A stretch of 64,000 bases of DNA from Asparagopsis taxiformis (GCA_030407315.1 JALQPE010002109.1:1-64000), one strand, 5' to 3'. Counted from the stretch's first letter, positions 20,650 through 32,648 are shown. Numbers and translations are program-made. The notes: generated by a model not told the origin, from the sequence alone.

Positions 20650-21130
20650 TAAATTTTGGTCGCTTACCGAGCGTTTACTGAATCTGCGAGCTCACTACAT
20701 AATTTGTATTCTCGCCGAGGTGCGCCGGCGGTGCTAAGGACAGCCTGTTCAAGGCTGCTCCAGACAGACTGTCACTGACAGTCTGTCCTAGCAAGCACCC
20801 GCTGCCAATCTGGTACACGTGGGCTTCTCTATCATATCATCCACACGTGTACACTTATCATAACATTTTCCTTCTGCCATGATGGCAACCCATCTTGGCA
20901 TTTCTAATTACTAATTGAAACTATGACAAACAAATTGAAACTTCAGAGGCCAGTTACTCCGTAATGGAGTGTCGTAGGAGCCCCGGAGAAGTTGCTACCC
21001 GACTAATTCGGGCACGCTGAATACGATGAGATAGGTGTCAGAGCGCTCAGACCACTCCTTCTAGGAGAAAACGAGGGTCAAAGTTTTCTCACGGAATTAG
21101 GCCTACCAGGCCCATTCTCAGTGAGTCAAC
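20650..21130. other. Spacer, no gene
   Basis: No ORF worth reporting. Contains a small inverted repeat around 20740-20790 (GACAGCCTGTTC...GACAGTCTGTCC) and a TACACGTG/CACGTGTA pair near 20815-20855. I see nothing else here. Confidence 0.4.
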
Positions 21131-22316
21131 AGGGGAGGAGGAAATGTACGGAGTGCGGGTTTAGAATGGAGTGTGATTCGGAGAGGAGTGCCGACAAGCA
21201 TATTATGGGGATTGGGGAGACGCTGCGGGGTGTTGGGGTAGTGAGGGCGGAGGAGGTGTTTAGGTGGGACCGTAGGAGGGTGCGGTTGAAGGCGCCGAGA
21301 GGAGGGGGTTTTAGGAAAGTGAGGAGAAAGAGGGGGAGGGGGTGCTGTCTGTTCTGGCTGTGGTGAGTGGGGATGTGATGGAGAAGAAGGGGGTTATTGT
21401 ATTTGGGGAGGGAGGGGAGTGGGAGGAAGGGTGCGAAGTGGGGGTTGATATGTGTTTCAGAGCGGGGAGGTTTCTGGGGAGACGGCGGGGGAGCGGGAGC
21501 GTGGGCCGGTGGTGGTGGTGTATACGGTATCGAAGATGCGGATGGCGTGGGGGCATGGAGCAGCTGAGGGAGGGAGGGGTGGAGCAGGTCGGGTACGGGA
21601 TGGGGAGTGAGAGGTTTTGGAAGAGTAAGCTGCAGGGGAAGTTTGTGTAGAGGGCGAAGGAGAGGGGTTGAGGGTAGAGGAGAGAGGGTATTGAAGAACA
21701 ATACGTTGGAAAGGTGATGGGGGAGAGCATGGTCGAGGAGATAGGGGGTGTTTTTCCCTATTCTGAGGTAGTATGAGGACTGGTTATACGAAATCTGTAC
21801 AGTAGAGCAGAAAAGTAGGTACGGAATGGAGGTGTGCACCGTGGAAGCGGGGATAGGTAGCTGAAAATGCGTGCTAGAGTGGTATTGGGGGTGTTTGAGG
21901 TACAGTACGGGGGAGGTGAGCACCAACTGGAAGGGGGTGTGAGCGAGAGGATGAAAAAATTAAAGACGAAATTGGAGTCGACCGACAAGGAAAAATAGAG
22001 TGGTCGCCGTGATGGATGCGGACATCCATGTCGAGCACGGCGGCAGAAATTTCTGGGGTCGAAATTTTTGAATTTCTGAACCGGCGACCGTCCTAGGTGG
22101 ACATAGACATGGCGGAAGTCCATCCCGAGGGGGACATCCGTGGTACTAGAAACAATGAATGTCGCCCTAGTAATACTAGACGTACTAGACCGCATGGACG
22201 TCCGGTTCTAGGCGGACATCCAAAAATACTGGAGAACATGGACGTCCGCCTAGTAATACTAGGTGTACTAGAGGTTGTGGACGTCCGCGTCCATTTCCGA
22301 GAACACAGACAGCGGA
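21131..22316. repeat. Inverted-duplication arm, left (mate 50746-51940)
   Basis: Nearly identical, in reverse, to 50746-51940. One strand is strongly C/T-rich and gives long Pro/Leu/His/Thr-rich open frames (21126-21926 minus, 51134-52045 plus). Between the copies these frames shift and return, so I do not trust them as coding. On the other strand both copies keep a KCTECGFRM-D/E-CDSERSADKHI segment that resembles a zinc-binding fragment, but it is short. The right end carries GGACGTCC and CTAGTA palindromes and ends ...TTCCGAGAACACAGAC. Confidence 0.8.
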
Positions 22317-22407
22317 GAAAGCGGTAGCGAGAGGAATTGGTACATTCCTGGACATCAAGCCCGTCTCATTACAAGTCGCCTTACGAAAAGGAAAGCGTGC
22401 CGCCACA

Positions 22408-23019
22408 TTGAAGTTTTCAAAGATATGGAAAGTGCCGCGAACGGTTCTAAACCTTTCCTCAGGCCCACTTGCACTACTTAACACATCCTTTTTGGTGCCA
22501 GATGACGAGTTAGCCTGTGATGGGCTGTTGCTTGGACAGCCCATTCTACGCCATTTGCGCATAGATTCTCAAACATTGCTTGAAATGCACCGCACCGCGC
22601 TTGACGGAGCAGATTGCGCGCCCGTTGAGAATCCAACGATCCCGAAAGGTTGCGGCAAGCTCAGTCGCCTAATGGTGGCACGGATCAATCAAGTGCATAA
22701 TTCAGAGATTGCTGAAGAGGCACGCAAGCCTACAGCACAACTTTTTGATAATAGGAAAAGGCTCGACTACTTTAACCTCAAGAATGAGTCTGACCCTTTT
22801 CCGGATCCATCCTTATTGGATCCATCAGACAGCGAGCAGCAGAGTGCCACTCTGTCAGTGACAGGTGACCGGAAACTACAGTCAATCGTGTACTCAAACT
22901 TTGACATTTTCCGCACTGGCCTGTCCTCTGTACCTCCCGCGGACTTGCCACTCCTGTCATATCGCCTGGCGGTCCTCTCAAAGAGAGCCATGTCGCTTCC
23001 CTATTGGGTACCCACTTAA
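22408..23019 (+). pseudogene. Degraded Ty3/gypsy Pol, protease-side segment
   Basis: 203-aa open frame. The stretch DELACDGLLLGQPILRHLRID resembles the end of a retropepsin region (LIGxPxLxxLGID in many gypsy elements). No DTG active site is visible, so the N-terminal half is lost or lies in sequence I cannot align. It precedes RT, RNase H and integrase remnants on the same strand and is presumably the start of the same element. Confidence 0.5.
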
Positions 23020-23655
23020 GGGATGTGCCAATCACAAGGCACCAGCCAACTGGGCGTGTTTCCTGTAATTGAGACTAGCGCAAGGCTGTAAATACCCTAC
23101 TCGGGCCTATCGGCCCCGGCTAAGACCCCACGAGGGACAAATTTCTAACTTAAGCTAACCAGCTGTACATTACAATGTAAGCCTAACTGGCAATAACCTC
23201 GCGGGTAGGCGAGTGCCGTTAACTGGGCTCTGTTTGGTCAATAACTGGATATTTATTCCTAACCACTAACCCTAGCTTACAGTAGACTTAGTATAAATGC
23301 GCCACTGGAATAGCCAGTAGGCACGGTTTCTAGAGTAACGTAAACTCAAGTGGAATTACGACCCACTGGAACAGTGTTCGCATACCTATTGTTCAACCCC
23401 TCTCCGGGAAAACCTTAGGGTTAGCCAACAGGCTCGACGGATAACGTCACTTTGCTCCATTAATACGCACCTCGCGTGAGCGCTATAATCGCACAACCCC
23501 CTCCGGGTAGCGATACCTTCTCTCATACGAGATTACCTGCTGGGTACGTTATAAGGTTCATCTGCTCTACCATCTCCTCTACTGAGGCTCGGGACACCTG
23601 TCGGGTGGTTTGCCGCTCTAGCGGATTTTCTACCTGCTACAACCCCTGCGAATTG
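23020..23655. other. Non-coding stretch splitting the gypsy remnant
   Basis: About 630 bp with stops in all frames and a composition unlike the flanking pol sequence. It contains repeated CTAAC/TAACTGG words. It may be an insertion (for example a solo LTR of another family) or rearranged sequence, but I found no clear terminal repeats. Confidence 0.35.
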
Positions 23656-24961
23656 CCCTCACGAAGGACGCCCGCCCGACGAAGATAAAACTGCGCAACT
23701 ACTCGCAAGTGCAGCTTGAATTCTTGACGGAATTTGTGCAGAAGTTAGTCCAAAACGGATTAGCATACCCAAATCCGACTGCAGCTTGAGCTGCGGCTCC
23801 CCTTCTTGTGCCAAAACCGGGCCTGCAAGATTCAGATTCACAGTTGATTTACGACCTGTGAACAAATTCACGGTGAAACATCAGTTTCCTATGCCGAACC
23901 TCGAACATGCGATGTCTAAGTTGGTCAATTCAAAGTTCTATGCTACATTCGATCTGTCTACAGGATATTGGCAACTTCCTTTACATCCTGACAGCCAAGA
24001 ATGTCAGTCATTCTTGACTCCAGATAATGTTTACTCTCCTAATAGAGTGCTGCACGGCACCACAAACGCTGTCGCGCATCTGCAGTCAGCTCTCACTTCC
24101 ATCATTCCAGCCAACCTCCATTCTCATGTTCTCATATGGCTTGACGATATATTAAGCCATCACACATTGGTCGAGTCATTATTGGACACGAGTGAAGACA
24201 TATTTACAATGTTTAAGAAGCACCGCATTCACTTGCACCCGCGCAAGTGCAATTTGTTTGCAACATCAATCACTTGGTGCGGCCGCCTCATCTCTAAGCA
24301 CGGCATACGCTTCGATCCGCAACGATTGGATGCACTTCGCACCATGGCTCCCCCTACCACCGGCGCGCATCTGCAAAAATTCCTTTGCGCAATGTAATGG
24401 GTGAAATGTTGCATACCGTGCTTTTCTACTATTACGAATTCACTGCACAACTTCTTACAGAAAGTATACACGCACGCCCCAAAACGCACCAAATCTTCTT
24501 TCTCGCGAATCACACTGGCTTCTCTCGGATGGGGAGAAGATATTCACAGAGCTTTTGAACACTGCAAGCAAGCACTGGCATCGCAAGTCACCGTCAGCCA
24601 TAGAGATTCGCAGAAACGCTTGTGCGTTTACACCGACGCGTCTGCCGAACTTTGGTCAGGCATCATCATGCAGGTTAACCACTATGAAATGTGGAAACCA
24701 CACGCGGAACAGCAGCAGAAACCCCTCGCATTCCTCTCTGGACGTTTCAATGATACTCAATTGAGATGGTCTACTCTAGAAAAAGAGTCATTCGCGATTC
24801 TTGCAACACTCGAACGGATGCATTGGCTCGTTGCTACACCCACTGGATTTGATCTCTACACCGATCACAACAACATAATATTCATTTTTGACCCCTGTCA
24901 CTTCTTCCAGACCTTTCCCAAAGCTCTGTCAAGAAATTTCTGCGATGGGCAGTACGGATGA
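23656..24961 (+). pseudogene. Degraded Ty3/gypsy reverse transcriptase and RNase H
   Basis: The RT fingers and palm are readable: FRFTVDLRPVNKFTV, TFDLSTGYWQLPLHP (motif A Asp present) and WLDDIL in place of the usual YxDD. A TAA at 24395-24397 lies in frame between RT and the connection domain (FLCAM stop WVKCCIP). RNase H follows with VYTDASAELWSG, TLEKESFAI and YTDHNNI. A further frame change occurs near 25000. Confidence 0.88.
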
Positions 24962-25007
24962 GTGAGTACAACTATGTATGTATTCACATCAAGGGTGAGG
25001 ATAACGT

Positions 25008-26497
25008 ATGGCCGATCTGTTTGGCAGATGGTCTGCTCCACCGACACTTCGTCGCCTAATTCATATACTGCCTTTAGTTTCTAGTAAAGACTCGGCATTT
25101 GACTGGCCTTCGGACTCTGAAATCATGCGTTTACAGCAGAAGCATGCAGATTCACGACCAGCTGGCGTAATGGGTGTAGAAGGAATATGGAAGAATAAGC
25201 ATGGGATCATATGGATACCGGATGACGTGGATGACCTCCACCTCCGCATATGCACAGCAGCTCACAACAGTTGTGGTGGCCATCGTGGCCGAGATGCAAC
25301 CGAACGAGCTATCCGTCAGCATTTCTTTTGGTCTACAATGAAAGCCGATATCAAGACGTTTGTCTAGTCTTGTATTCGTTGCATCTCCACAACCAAGGGA
25401 GAAAAACAGCCACTCCCATTAGGTGCCGCCCTACATGGCACCACACCGAACGACTTACTTCAGTTCGACTACTTGGAAATGGCGTCGAGCAAAAGCGGAA
25501 GCAAGTATATTCTTCTCCTCCGTGATGACTTTTCGTCATACTTCTGGCTCATACCATTCGCTTCCGCCAACGCGGAGAATGCAGCAGACGCTGTCATAGA
25601 ATTCGCCAGTACATTCACTATTCCGAAGGGACTGATGTCTGATGGGGGTAGTCAATTTAAGAACGAAACAATTCGTCAGGTATGCAAAGGTCTGAAGGCT
25701 CCACACCATTTCACACTCCCTTACACACCTTGGAGCAATGGGGTGTTGAGAGGCTTTGGAAAGAAGTATTGCGAGCTTTCCGAGCTATACTATCTGAACT
25801 CCGTCTACGGCCTGAAGAATGGCCAGACCTAGCTCCAGTTGTACAGAGTGTTCTGAACAACGCTCCATCGCCGCAATGTCGCAACATGGCCCCAATTACT
25901 ATTTTCTGCGGTTTACATCCGACTACACCAGTCTGCACATTCAAGAGTTCGTCTACCGGAGCGATCATTACGTTGAGAAACGCTCAGAAGGAGCTACAAA
26001 GAAGCCTTTCGTCCGTGCAAGAGAAGCGCTTTGAGTTGCACCCACTTGTTCATGATTCTTTACTGTCAAATCTGCAGCGTGCCCCCATAGCTATTTCAAA
26101 AGGAAAACTTCCGAACTTTTCTGAAGGAGATTACGTGCTCGTCGCTAGGGAAGAATTCCCTGCTGGAGATAAACTAAGCTTGCGTTGGAGGGGTCCCCGA
26201 CGCATAGTGAAAGCACTATCTGATTATGTTTACAGAGTTGAAGATCTACGGAATAGCGTCTGTGAAGATGTACACGCATGTAGACTTCGATTCTATTCGG
26301 ATTCCGCTTTGGACACTACTGCAGTCTTTCCAGACGTTCTGAGTTCGGAGCCAGGCATGCAGGTCGCCCGACTGATGGGCCTCGAAAAGACTAAGGATGG
26401 TTTGATGGTGCATGTCCGATGGAAAGGCCTATCACCTAGCGACGACACTCTAGAGCCTTTTTCAAAAGGCCTAGGAAGACGTTCCAAGACTTGTTGA
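25008..26497 (+). pseudogene. Degraded Ty3/gypsy integrase with chromodomain
   Basis: Three frames carry consecutive parts: the zinc-binding domain (AHNSCGGHRGRDATERAI...; an in-frame TAG at 25365-25367 falls just before its C-x2-C), the catalytic core (LLRDDFSSYFWLIP, LMSDGGSQFKN, then WGVERLWKEVLR in the next frame after a shift near 25743), and a C-terminal chromodomain (VHVRWKGLSPSDDTLEPF). At least two frameshifts and one stop make this non-functional. It is a chromovirus lineage distinct from the element at 7276-17724. Confidence 0.88.
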
Positions 26498-26959
26498 GCG
26501 ACTGCATGCTCGAGCTTCGGTACCCCGTGGGATGGTAGCAGAGGCAAAGGAAGCGCTTGACCTCTGAGAAAGGGGTGTGTAGCGCATTATAGAACTACTA
26601 TTATACTTGAGCAACCAGCGACAATAATGTTGTCATCGGTCAAACGCTCCCCCAAGGAGAAAGTCAGGAACAGCGAGTGATGTTCTTGATGACGAGTTGT
26701 CACATCGGCGACACTGATGTAAGTTAGTTGTTACGGATGCTGGAAATAGCACGGTCTCGCGGAGACAGTGCCACACGTCGCAACAGAGCAACATATACTA
26801 GGCTTAGATTAACTGTCGATCAGAGACAGTATTGACAGAGCCAATAGATGCTCCGTCTCGTCGCCAACTAGGTCAAATCATTGACGACGGCAACGACCGC
26901 GTAGCCATGCCCTGATTAGTATTTAGTCGACAAGTAACTTTGCTATTCAGTAAAAAGGT
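26498..26959 (+). repeat. Possible 3' LTR of the degraded gypsy element
   Basis: After the chromodomain comes a purine run GAGAAAGGGG (26565-26576), then TGTAGCGCATTATAG, which looks like a polypurine tract followed by an LTR start. I did not find the matching 5' LTR left of 22408, so the call rests on position and the TG start only. Confidence 0.35.
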
Positions 26960-28173
26960 ATGGAGCATCCACCATCAACACAACGCTCTACCAAGACAAC
27001 CACATATCGGCGCAGACGCTCGCGTGCACAGACGTCCAATCGTACAATCGATTGGATGGAACGCTGCTCGGTTAGGTTAGAGCTAGTAGCGATAGGGAGT
27101 CCACCCTTTCCGAAAGTAAAGACAAATGTCAATTTACTCTCACTCCTCTGCAACCTGTTCTTCTCCTCCGTCAAGCACGCCTGCAACGCAAGATATGTGA
27201 GCCGCCGGATACGATGTGCGCCCCTCAAATGGGGTGCCACGTGTACCGAATCCATAGCTGCCGGCGCCGTATTGGAATTAATCCAAAATCGACGAGTAAG
27301 CTGCAATAACATCGATGGCAAATCAGGGTTCTTCCTGAATCAACTATATTCAAAATTCCGCACATATTTTAAAACTGGAATGGGCCTTAAAGTTCAAATG
27401 TCCTATAATTTTGAGCCTTCTGCCATCGTCCACACCCTTTCTCAAGACGTTTTGCAAAGCGCCTGTATAACACTACAGTACACTCATTTAAACCTTTGAA
27501 GAGCAGCTCAGACGCGAGGGTGGAATATAATAAGCACATGTCAATTCTGAGCCGAGTAGAAATCGCGGGGTGTCTTATGATTGCTGTCCGCTCTACACAC
27601 AGCGAGTCAGGGGATGGTCTGATCTAGCTACTTCGATTGGCCGGAAACAGACCAGACTTCAACTTTCAAAGTTAGCTTTCGTCATACGTATGTCATTTTC
27701 CAAAATTTTGAATAGGAAAGATTTCTCACATCGTTATAGTTTGCAGGTTTATCGTACATTGATAAAAACAAAAGGTAAAGCAGCCTTTCTCAGAGGGAAG
27801 AAAGATGTCGCTCGCGGGGCAGCCAGCAAGGTAGGTAGACTACTTGATCAGGTTGAGCGCGACAGAGGGTTACACCGAGAATAATTGCTTTGTCATACCG
27901 AGGAGGCCTTACAGTTGTGTGGCTGTCATACTGTGAGTGGTCTGGCGGAACGATTGCTCAGTCGACTTACATGGCGGTGGTGAATTTTCAACTTTCAACA
28001 GTTTATTGCGTGTCAAGATTGGGAAAAATTGAATCCAACATTGTCCACGACCTTAGCCCTCCACAACAAGACTTGCATTTGGCAAACTCATTCAACGTGT
28101 ACTTTATCGCTTTCGACGCGGCGTTTGCGCGTGCTCCGCTTCAACGCTCCTTCGTCGCACCCCGTCTGTCACC
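26960..28173. other. Upstream of PITP gene; no recognisable gene
   Basis: Contains an unassigned plus-strand frame (26960-27499, 179 aa, basic N-terminus) with no family features, and shorter frames at 27570-27884 and 27890-28180. The PITP promoter should lie in the last few hundred bases. No confident TATA or initiator was identified. Confidence 0.35.
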
Positions 28174-29108
28174 ATGTTGATCAAAGAGTATCGCATCACC
28201 ATGCCCGTCACCTCCAAGGAATGTAAGCATGCCATTATCGTCGCATCAAGTTGTAAACCAAACCATGGGCATTAATCGTTCGTTGCTGACGACATCTTCC
28301 TTTCATGTGTCCCGTCTGTATAGACCACCTCGCCCAACTCTACATGGTGGCCAAGGCTAGTCAGGAGGAAACTGGCAAATTGGCTGGTGAAGGTATTGAG
28401 ATTGTTAAAAACGAACCGTTTGACCAAAATTCGCCGCTCAACAAATTCAACATGCCACCTGGACAATACACAGAGAAAATTATGCACCTCAAGAGCAAGC
28501 TACCAAAGTTTGTCGCCATGCTCGTGCCTGATTCCATGACCGACATCACAGAATATTCGTGGAATTCTTTCCCGTGGTGCAAGACGGTCTATTCCAACGG
28601 CTACTTTGGCGAAAAGTTTGTCATGTCTGTAGAAACGATGCATGCCGACGACCGCGGAACGCAAGAGAATGCTGTAAATTTGTCGCCAGAAGATCTCGCC
28701 AAACGTAAGGTAGATTATCTCAACATTGCGTGCGACGACTCATCGGTGGCTATGGAAAAAGGCGAGGACCCTACCAAGTTTTTGTCCAAGAAGACGGCGC
28801 GTGGCAACCTCAAACCGACGTTTAGCGAAGACCACGACCCGATTATGACGTGCTACAAAGTTGTCAAGCTGCGTTTCAAAGTGTTTGGCATTCAAACCAA
28901 AGCTGAGCAATGGGGTCATCATTACGGCATTCGCGCACCCTTTCTAAAGTATCACCGAAAATTGTTTTGTTGGATAGACGAATGGTTTGGCCTGACCATC
29001 GACGACATCCGCGCAATGGAAGAGGAGACGGCGCGCATCACGCGAGAAAAAATTGCCGCTTCCCTGCTCGAGTCGGACCCTTCCGGTGCCACAGCAACTG
29101 TTTCTTGA
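28174..29108 (+). CDS. Class I phosphatidylinositol transfer protein (one intron)
   Basis: Exon 1 is 28174-28222 and encodes MLIKEYRITMPVTSKE plus the first base of Tyr. The intron is 28223-28323 (101 nt, GTAAGC...TATAG). Exon 2 is 28324-29108 and continues the motif as YHLAQLYMVAKASQEETG, the signature N-terminal strand of PITP-alpha/beta-like proteins. The product is 277 aa, close to the family's usual 270. Other family marks are the GQYTEKIMHLKSKLP segment and the C-terminal FCWIDEWFGLTIDDIRAMEEET lid/G-helix region. PITPs bind one phosphatidylinositol or phosphatidylcholine molecule and move it between membranes, supporting phosphoinositide signalling; they are soluble, with no signal peptide. 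The splice sites preserve frame and family sequence, so the intron call is strong. It lies 270 bp upstream of the kinase gene, same strand. Confidence 0.95.
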
Positions 29109-29378
29109 CGCGCCGACCCGAGCTGAGACCCGCTTCTGTTTGTTGACAATTAAATGACTTTGATATTTCGCAACAAATCTGCCGAAAAAAACACGGCGAT
29201 TTCGATCATAGATTTCATTCAAAGCGCAGAGCACTGCTGCGCTGCGTTGCGTAGCACGCGAGATGCAGACCAACTCGTGCCAAGCAACGTTTGAGCTCTG
29301 CGTTGCTTCTTCCTTGCCACTTTCGGCGCGCAATTGGTCATGATTCTCTATTCGCCAGCTCGTTTGTAACCGCCCATC

Positions 29379-31250
29379 ATGGATGAGGCCGACAAACCGC
29401 CGCATGCTTTTCGCCCATTTCGCATCTCGCACTCGATGCCTCTCACTTCCAATCTCACACGCGCACACTCCACTTTCATCAACGCCACCGCCCATTTACT
29501 GCCCTTCTATCAACGCTGCAATCCGCGTTTCCGCGTCGTGCACTCCGTTCCGCGCAGATGCCTCACCAAGCCCAGCCAACCCATGTATAATAACAATTTC
29601 GACAACAGTTCGCATGATTACATTTTACACGTCAATGACACGCTCACAGACGGTCAAGCCAATGAATTTACAGTCCTCGACCTTCTCGGCACTGGAACTT
29701 TTGGTCAGGTCGTCAAATGTCGCCATACGCGCACCGGTGACATCGTGGCCGTCAAGGTCATCAAGAATCATCCAGCCTACTTCAACCAGGCTTGGGTGGA
29801 GATTAGCATTCTACGTATGCTCTATCGTAATAACAACCAAGATGATACCCGACGTATCGTCAACTTTTATTCTCATTTCACTTTCCGCGGTCATCTGTGC
29901 TTAGTTTTTGAACAACTCAGCATCAACTTGTACGAACTGCTCAAGCAGAATAGTTATGCAGGTGTAAGCCTCGAAACGCTTCGAACGTTTCTCACTCAGA
30001 TCCTAGAAGCTCTGGACGTTTTACTACGCTCCGAAGTAATACACTGCGACCTGAAACCCGAAAATATCTTGCTCAAACGCTTCAATTGTGTTGAACTCAA
30101 GATAATAGACTTTGGTTCAGCATGCCAATTACATTATCCTGTTTACTCGTACGTCCAATCGCGCTTCTATCGTTCGCCAGAAGTACTCCTTGGTCTACCT
30201 GAATACGACACAAAGATCGATATGTGGAGTCTTGGCTGCGTTGCCGGCGAACTATTCCTAGGTATCCCGTTGTTCCCAGGACAAAATGAGATGAATATGA
30301 TTGCACGTATAGTTGAAATGATTGGAGATATGCCCGACCGTTTTCTTCGACGATGCCAGCATACGCACAAATTTTTCGCTTATGCGCATAACAGCGACGA
30401 CGATGGCGACATGCACGTCTACAAACTGAAACCAACACGCCAGTATGAACTGGAAAACGGCGTTACGCTGCCGGAATGGAAGCGCTTTTTCAAAGAGAGA
30501 AAGCTGCGCGACATTGTGATGGCCTACCCACATCGCACTGGCGAAGCGCAAGCTCAAGACATTGCACTGCGAGAGAGTCTTGTCGACCTATTGAGCGGGA
30601 TGCTCAAAATCGACCCGAGAGACCGTTGGACGCCGTCCGAGGCCATGGAACATCCGTTCATCAAAGGAATCGCTCTGCCGGGCGGCCAACCGTGGCAACC
30701 GCCGTCACGGCCGCGTCGTGCGATCATGCGCTCGAGGCCGGTGTTCATCGACATGGCCGACGAGAACGAGCCGGCACCGGCGGATGGACTGTACAGCGCG
30801 TCGGCGCCCAATTTCACCGCAAAGGGCCGTTTGGCGGAGAGCAACACCTGGGGCAGTGGTGCGGGCGGACAAGCGCCGGGCGTTGTGAACCACGGTGTAT
30901 TGCAGTCGCCGCACTTTCTGCCGAGCGGCAGCGGACACGAACGGGGCAATGTCGCCGACGAAGATCAACGGGCGAGCCAATTGTTCGCACACGGCAGTTA
31001 CATACCGTCGTCGACGCTGTCCATGTACGCGGCGGAGAATGCGACGGAGAGTGGCAATCGGGGCGAGATGAATTGCGCCTCGCCAATGCGCGAGTCGTTG
31101 TCTGGGTCGCAGTCGCGCGAGTCGCTGGCTCTGGGCGACGGCATGTTCTCGTTTGGATCGGATGAGGAAGCGATGGTGGTGGAGGAAAGTGTAAATAGTT
31201 GGAGCGCGACCGACGTCAGCGCCAATGGCGCACAAGTGAATGAAAAATAA
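29379..31250 (+). CDS. YAK1/DYRK-family protein kinase
   Basis: 623 aa from ATG 29379, no intron needed. Kinase domain about residues 97-430: Gly loop GTGTFGQVVKC (104-114), ATP-binding Lys in VAVKVIK (126), catalytic loop HCDLKPENILL (222), DFG (244-246), and activation segment YSYVQSRFYRSPEVLLG, whose Tyr-x-Tyr (256-258) is the autophosphorylated DYRK signature. The YVQSRFYRSPE stretch and the ELFLGIPLFPG segment fit the YAK1 branch better than HIPK or PRP4. YAK1 kinases restrain growth under nutrient limitation in yeast and act in TOR-linked signalling in plants and algae. The C-terminal 190 residues are Ser/Gly-rich and probably disordered. A shorter start at the Met beginning MYNNNFDNSS (residue 69) is possible. 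All catalytic residues are present. Confidence 0.94.
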   Translation: MDEADKPPHAFRPFRISHSMPLTSNLTRAHSTFINATAHLLPFYQRCNPRFRVVHSVPRRCLTKPSQPMYNNNFDNSSHDYILHVNDTLTDGQANEFTVLDLLGTGTFGQVVKCRHTRTGDIVAVKVIKNHPAYFNQAWVEISILRMLYRNNNQDDTRRIVNFYSHFTFRGHLCLVFEQLSINLYELLKQNSYAGVSLETLRTFLTQILEALDVLLRSEVIHCDLKPENILLKRFNCVELKIIDFGSACQLHYPVYSYVQSRFYRSPEVLLGLPEYDTKIDMWSLGCVAGELFLGIPLFPGQNEMNMIARIVEMIGDMPDRFLRRCQHTHKFFAYAHNSDDDGDMHVYKLKPTRQYELENGVTLPEWKRFFKERKLRDIVMAYPHRTGEAQAQDIALRESLVDLLSGMLKIDPRDRWTPSEAMEHPFIKGIALPGGQPWQPPSRPRRAIMRSRPVFIDMADENEPAPADGLYSASAPNFTAKGRLAESNTWGSGAGGQAPGVVNHGVLQSPHFLPSGSGHERGNVADEDQRASQLFAHGSYIPSSTLSMYAAENATESGNRGEMNCASPMRESLSGSQSRESLALGDGMFSFGSDEEAMVVEESVNSWSATDVSANGAQVNEK

Positions 31251-31493
31251 TTTTCATGTAAAAATGTCAACTGATCATAACTGAAGCAAAGTGTCCTTCG
31301 AAGGGTACGTTACGATTTGATGGTCTCCACGCGACTCACGCAGCGTCCCAAATCAGGTATTAATACTGTAAGTAGTAAGAGTCGCATCGTTACCGCGAGT
31401 CGTAGATCATCCGTTTCTTCTTCGACTCCCAGCAACACGCTTTGCTTTGCTTTGCTCTGCTTCGCTTCGCTTTGCCACGCTACCCCCGTCCAG

Positions 31494-32648
31494 ATGTTGG
31501 CCGCCACCCTGAGCCTCGCGCTGCTGCTCGTTGCACAAGCTGTTGCAAACGAAAACGCCGTGCGCAGCATCCCCAACACCGTTGACAATCGCAACTATTT
31601 TGCGACCACCCAGTCCCTCTTCGCCAACGGCCAAAGACTTGAATCGATGTCCTGCGGCGACCAAGCGCCCGAAATCGAGTTTTGCATCAAGGTTTGCAAC
31701 TCACCCGGCCTCATCCAACGTAGAGGCTGTTGTTGTATCGCGACTAGAGATGAACAGTTTTTCGTCGGTATGCTCGGCGGCTGTCGCTATGAACAAGTCC
31801 TCAGAAATTTCACATCCAGCCTTATATATTCGAGTTCACCCGCATCAGACCCGCCCGCCTTTTTCGATGAACGATCCTGTGCGCCCTCCAATGTCAACGC
31901 CACCGGCGAACAGTGCACCTGTTTCATACAATGGGAGGCAGAGGTGAGTGTACTCGAATCACTCGGTCCACTTCCATCTCCGACCGGTCCACCAACAGTC
32001 AACACGGAAAGTCCCGTTGTGTTCACACCGACCCCGTCCGAGAATCCCACCCCAACCTCCCCTGTCGAGCCCACCGTCACCCCGACAGCGCCCGAGATCC
32101 CACTGCCCGATACAGAAACGCCGGCACCATCCAAGCCGTCGCCGACCCCTATGGTGCCGATGGACTCGCCGACGCCCACACCGGCCATGCCGACACCTGT
32201 GGCGCCGACCGCCGAAAGTGAAGCCGAATCGGTTACCCCAGAGGCTGATACCGGTGACGGTGACGAAGAGGATGACGGCAGCGTGTGCGTGGATGAGCGT
32301 TACCTGCTGGCAAAGGGTGTGCCAGCCGAACATATGGTGCACCGAGAAGGCGTCATGGCACGTGTGCTCTGTCCGGCACTGTCGCTTCCATGCGGAACAC
32401 CGCTGCACAAACTGCGCAGAAGAGGCGTCACCATCAGTTATGATCAGCTCTGCAAGGAGGTTTCGTGTTCCAGCAGAGTGATGCGAGTCAACGCCATGTA
32501 TTCACATCTGTGGCTTGAAACCGAGCATGATGGCATCATGCTTACAATGTACGATGTATCGTATCCGGAGCTCGCGCAGCAGGCGCTGCACGCCTCGATG
32601 CAAATGTCAAGAAAGCTGCGTAATCAGTTCTACACTACCACTTACTGA
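31494..32648 (+). CDS. Secreted Cys-containing protein with Pro/Thr-rich linker, unknown
   Basis: 384 aa from ATG 31494, chosen because it gives a textbook signal peptide (MLAATLSLALLLVAQAVA). The frame stays open upstream to an ATG at 31320, whose N-terminus is not signal-like. After the signal comes a Cys-rich segment (about ten Cys within residues 50-145, including RGCCCIA), then a linker of about 110 residues dominated by Pro-Thr/Ser (PSPTPMVPMDSPTPTPAMP), an acidic patch (DGDEEDDGS), and a C-terminal domain with four to five Cys. The linker looks like a glycosylation-prone wall or matrix-protein spacer. No family recognised. A CTTTG/CTTCG microsatellite lies just upstream (31437-31478). 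Convergent with the zinc-finger gene. Confidence 0.75.
   Translation: MLAATLSLALLLVAQAVANENAVRSIPNTVDNRNYFATTQSLFANGQRLESMSCGDQAPEIEFCIKVCNSPGLIQRRGCCCIATRDEQFFVGMLGGCRYEQVLRNFTSSLIYSSSPASDPPAFFDERSCAPSNVNATGEQCTCFIQWEAEVSVLESLGPLPSPTGPPTVNTESPVVFTPTPSENPTPTSPVEPTVTPTAPEIPLPDTETPAPSKPSPTPMVPMDSPTPTPAMPTPVAPTAESEAESVTPEADTGDGDEEDDGSVCVDERYLLAKGVPAEHMVHREGVMARVLCPALSLPCGTPLHKLRRRGVTISYDQLCKEVSCSSRVMRVNAMYSHLWLETEHDGIMLTMYDVSYPELAQQALHASMQMSRKLRNQFYTTTY

Noticed and set aside
21126..21926. 266-aa Pro/Leu/His-rich protein (and the 303-aa version at 51134-52045)
   Set aside because: C/T-rich composition; the two copies shift frame relative to each other, so the protein is not conserved.
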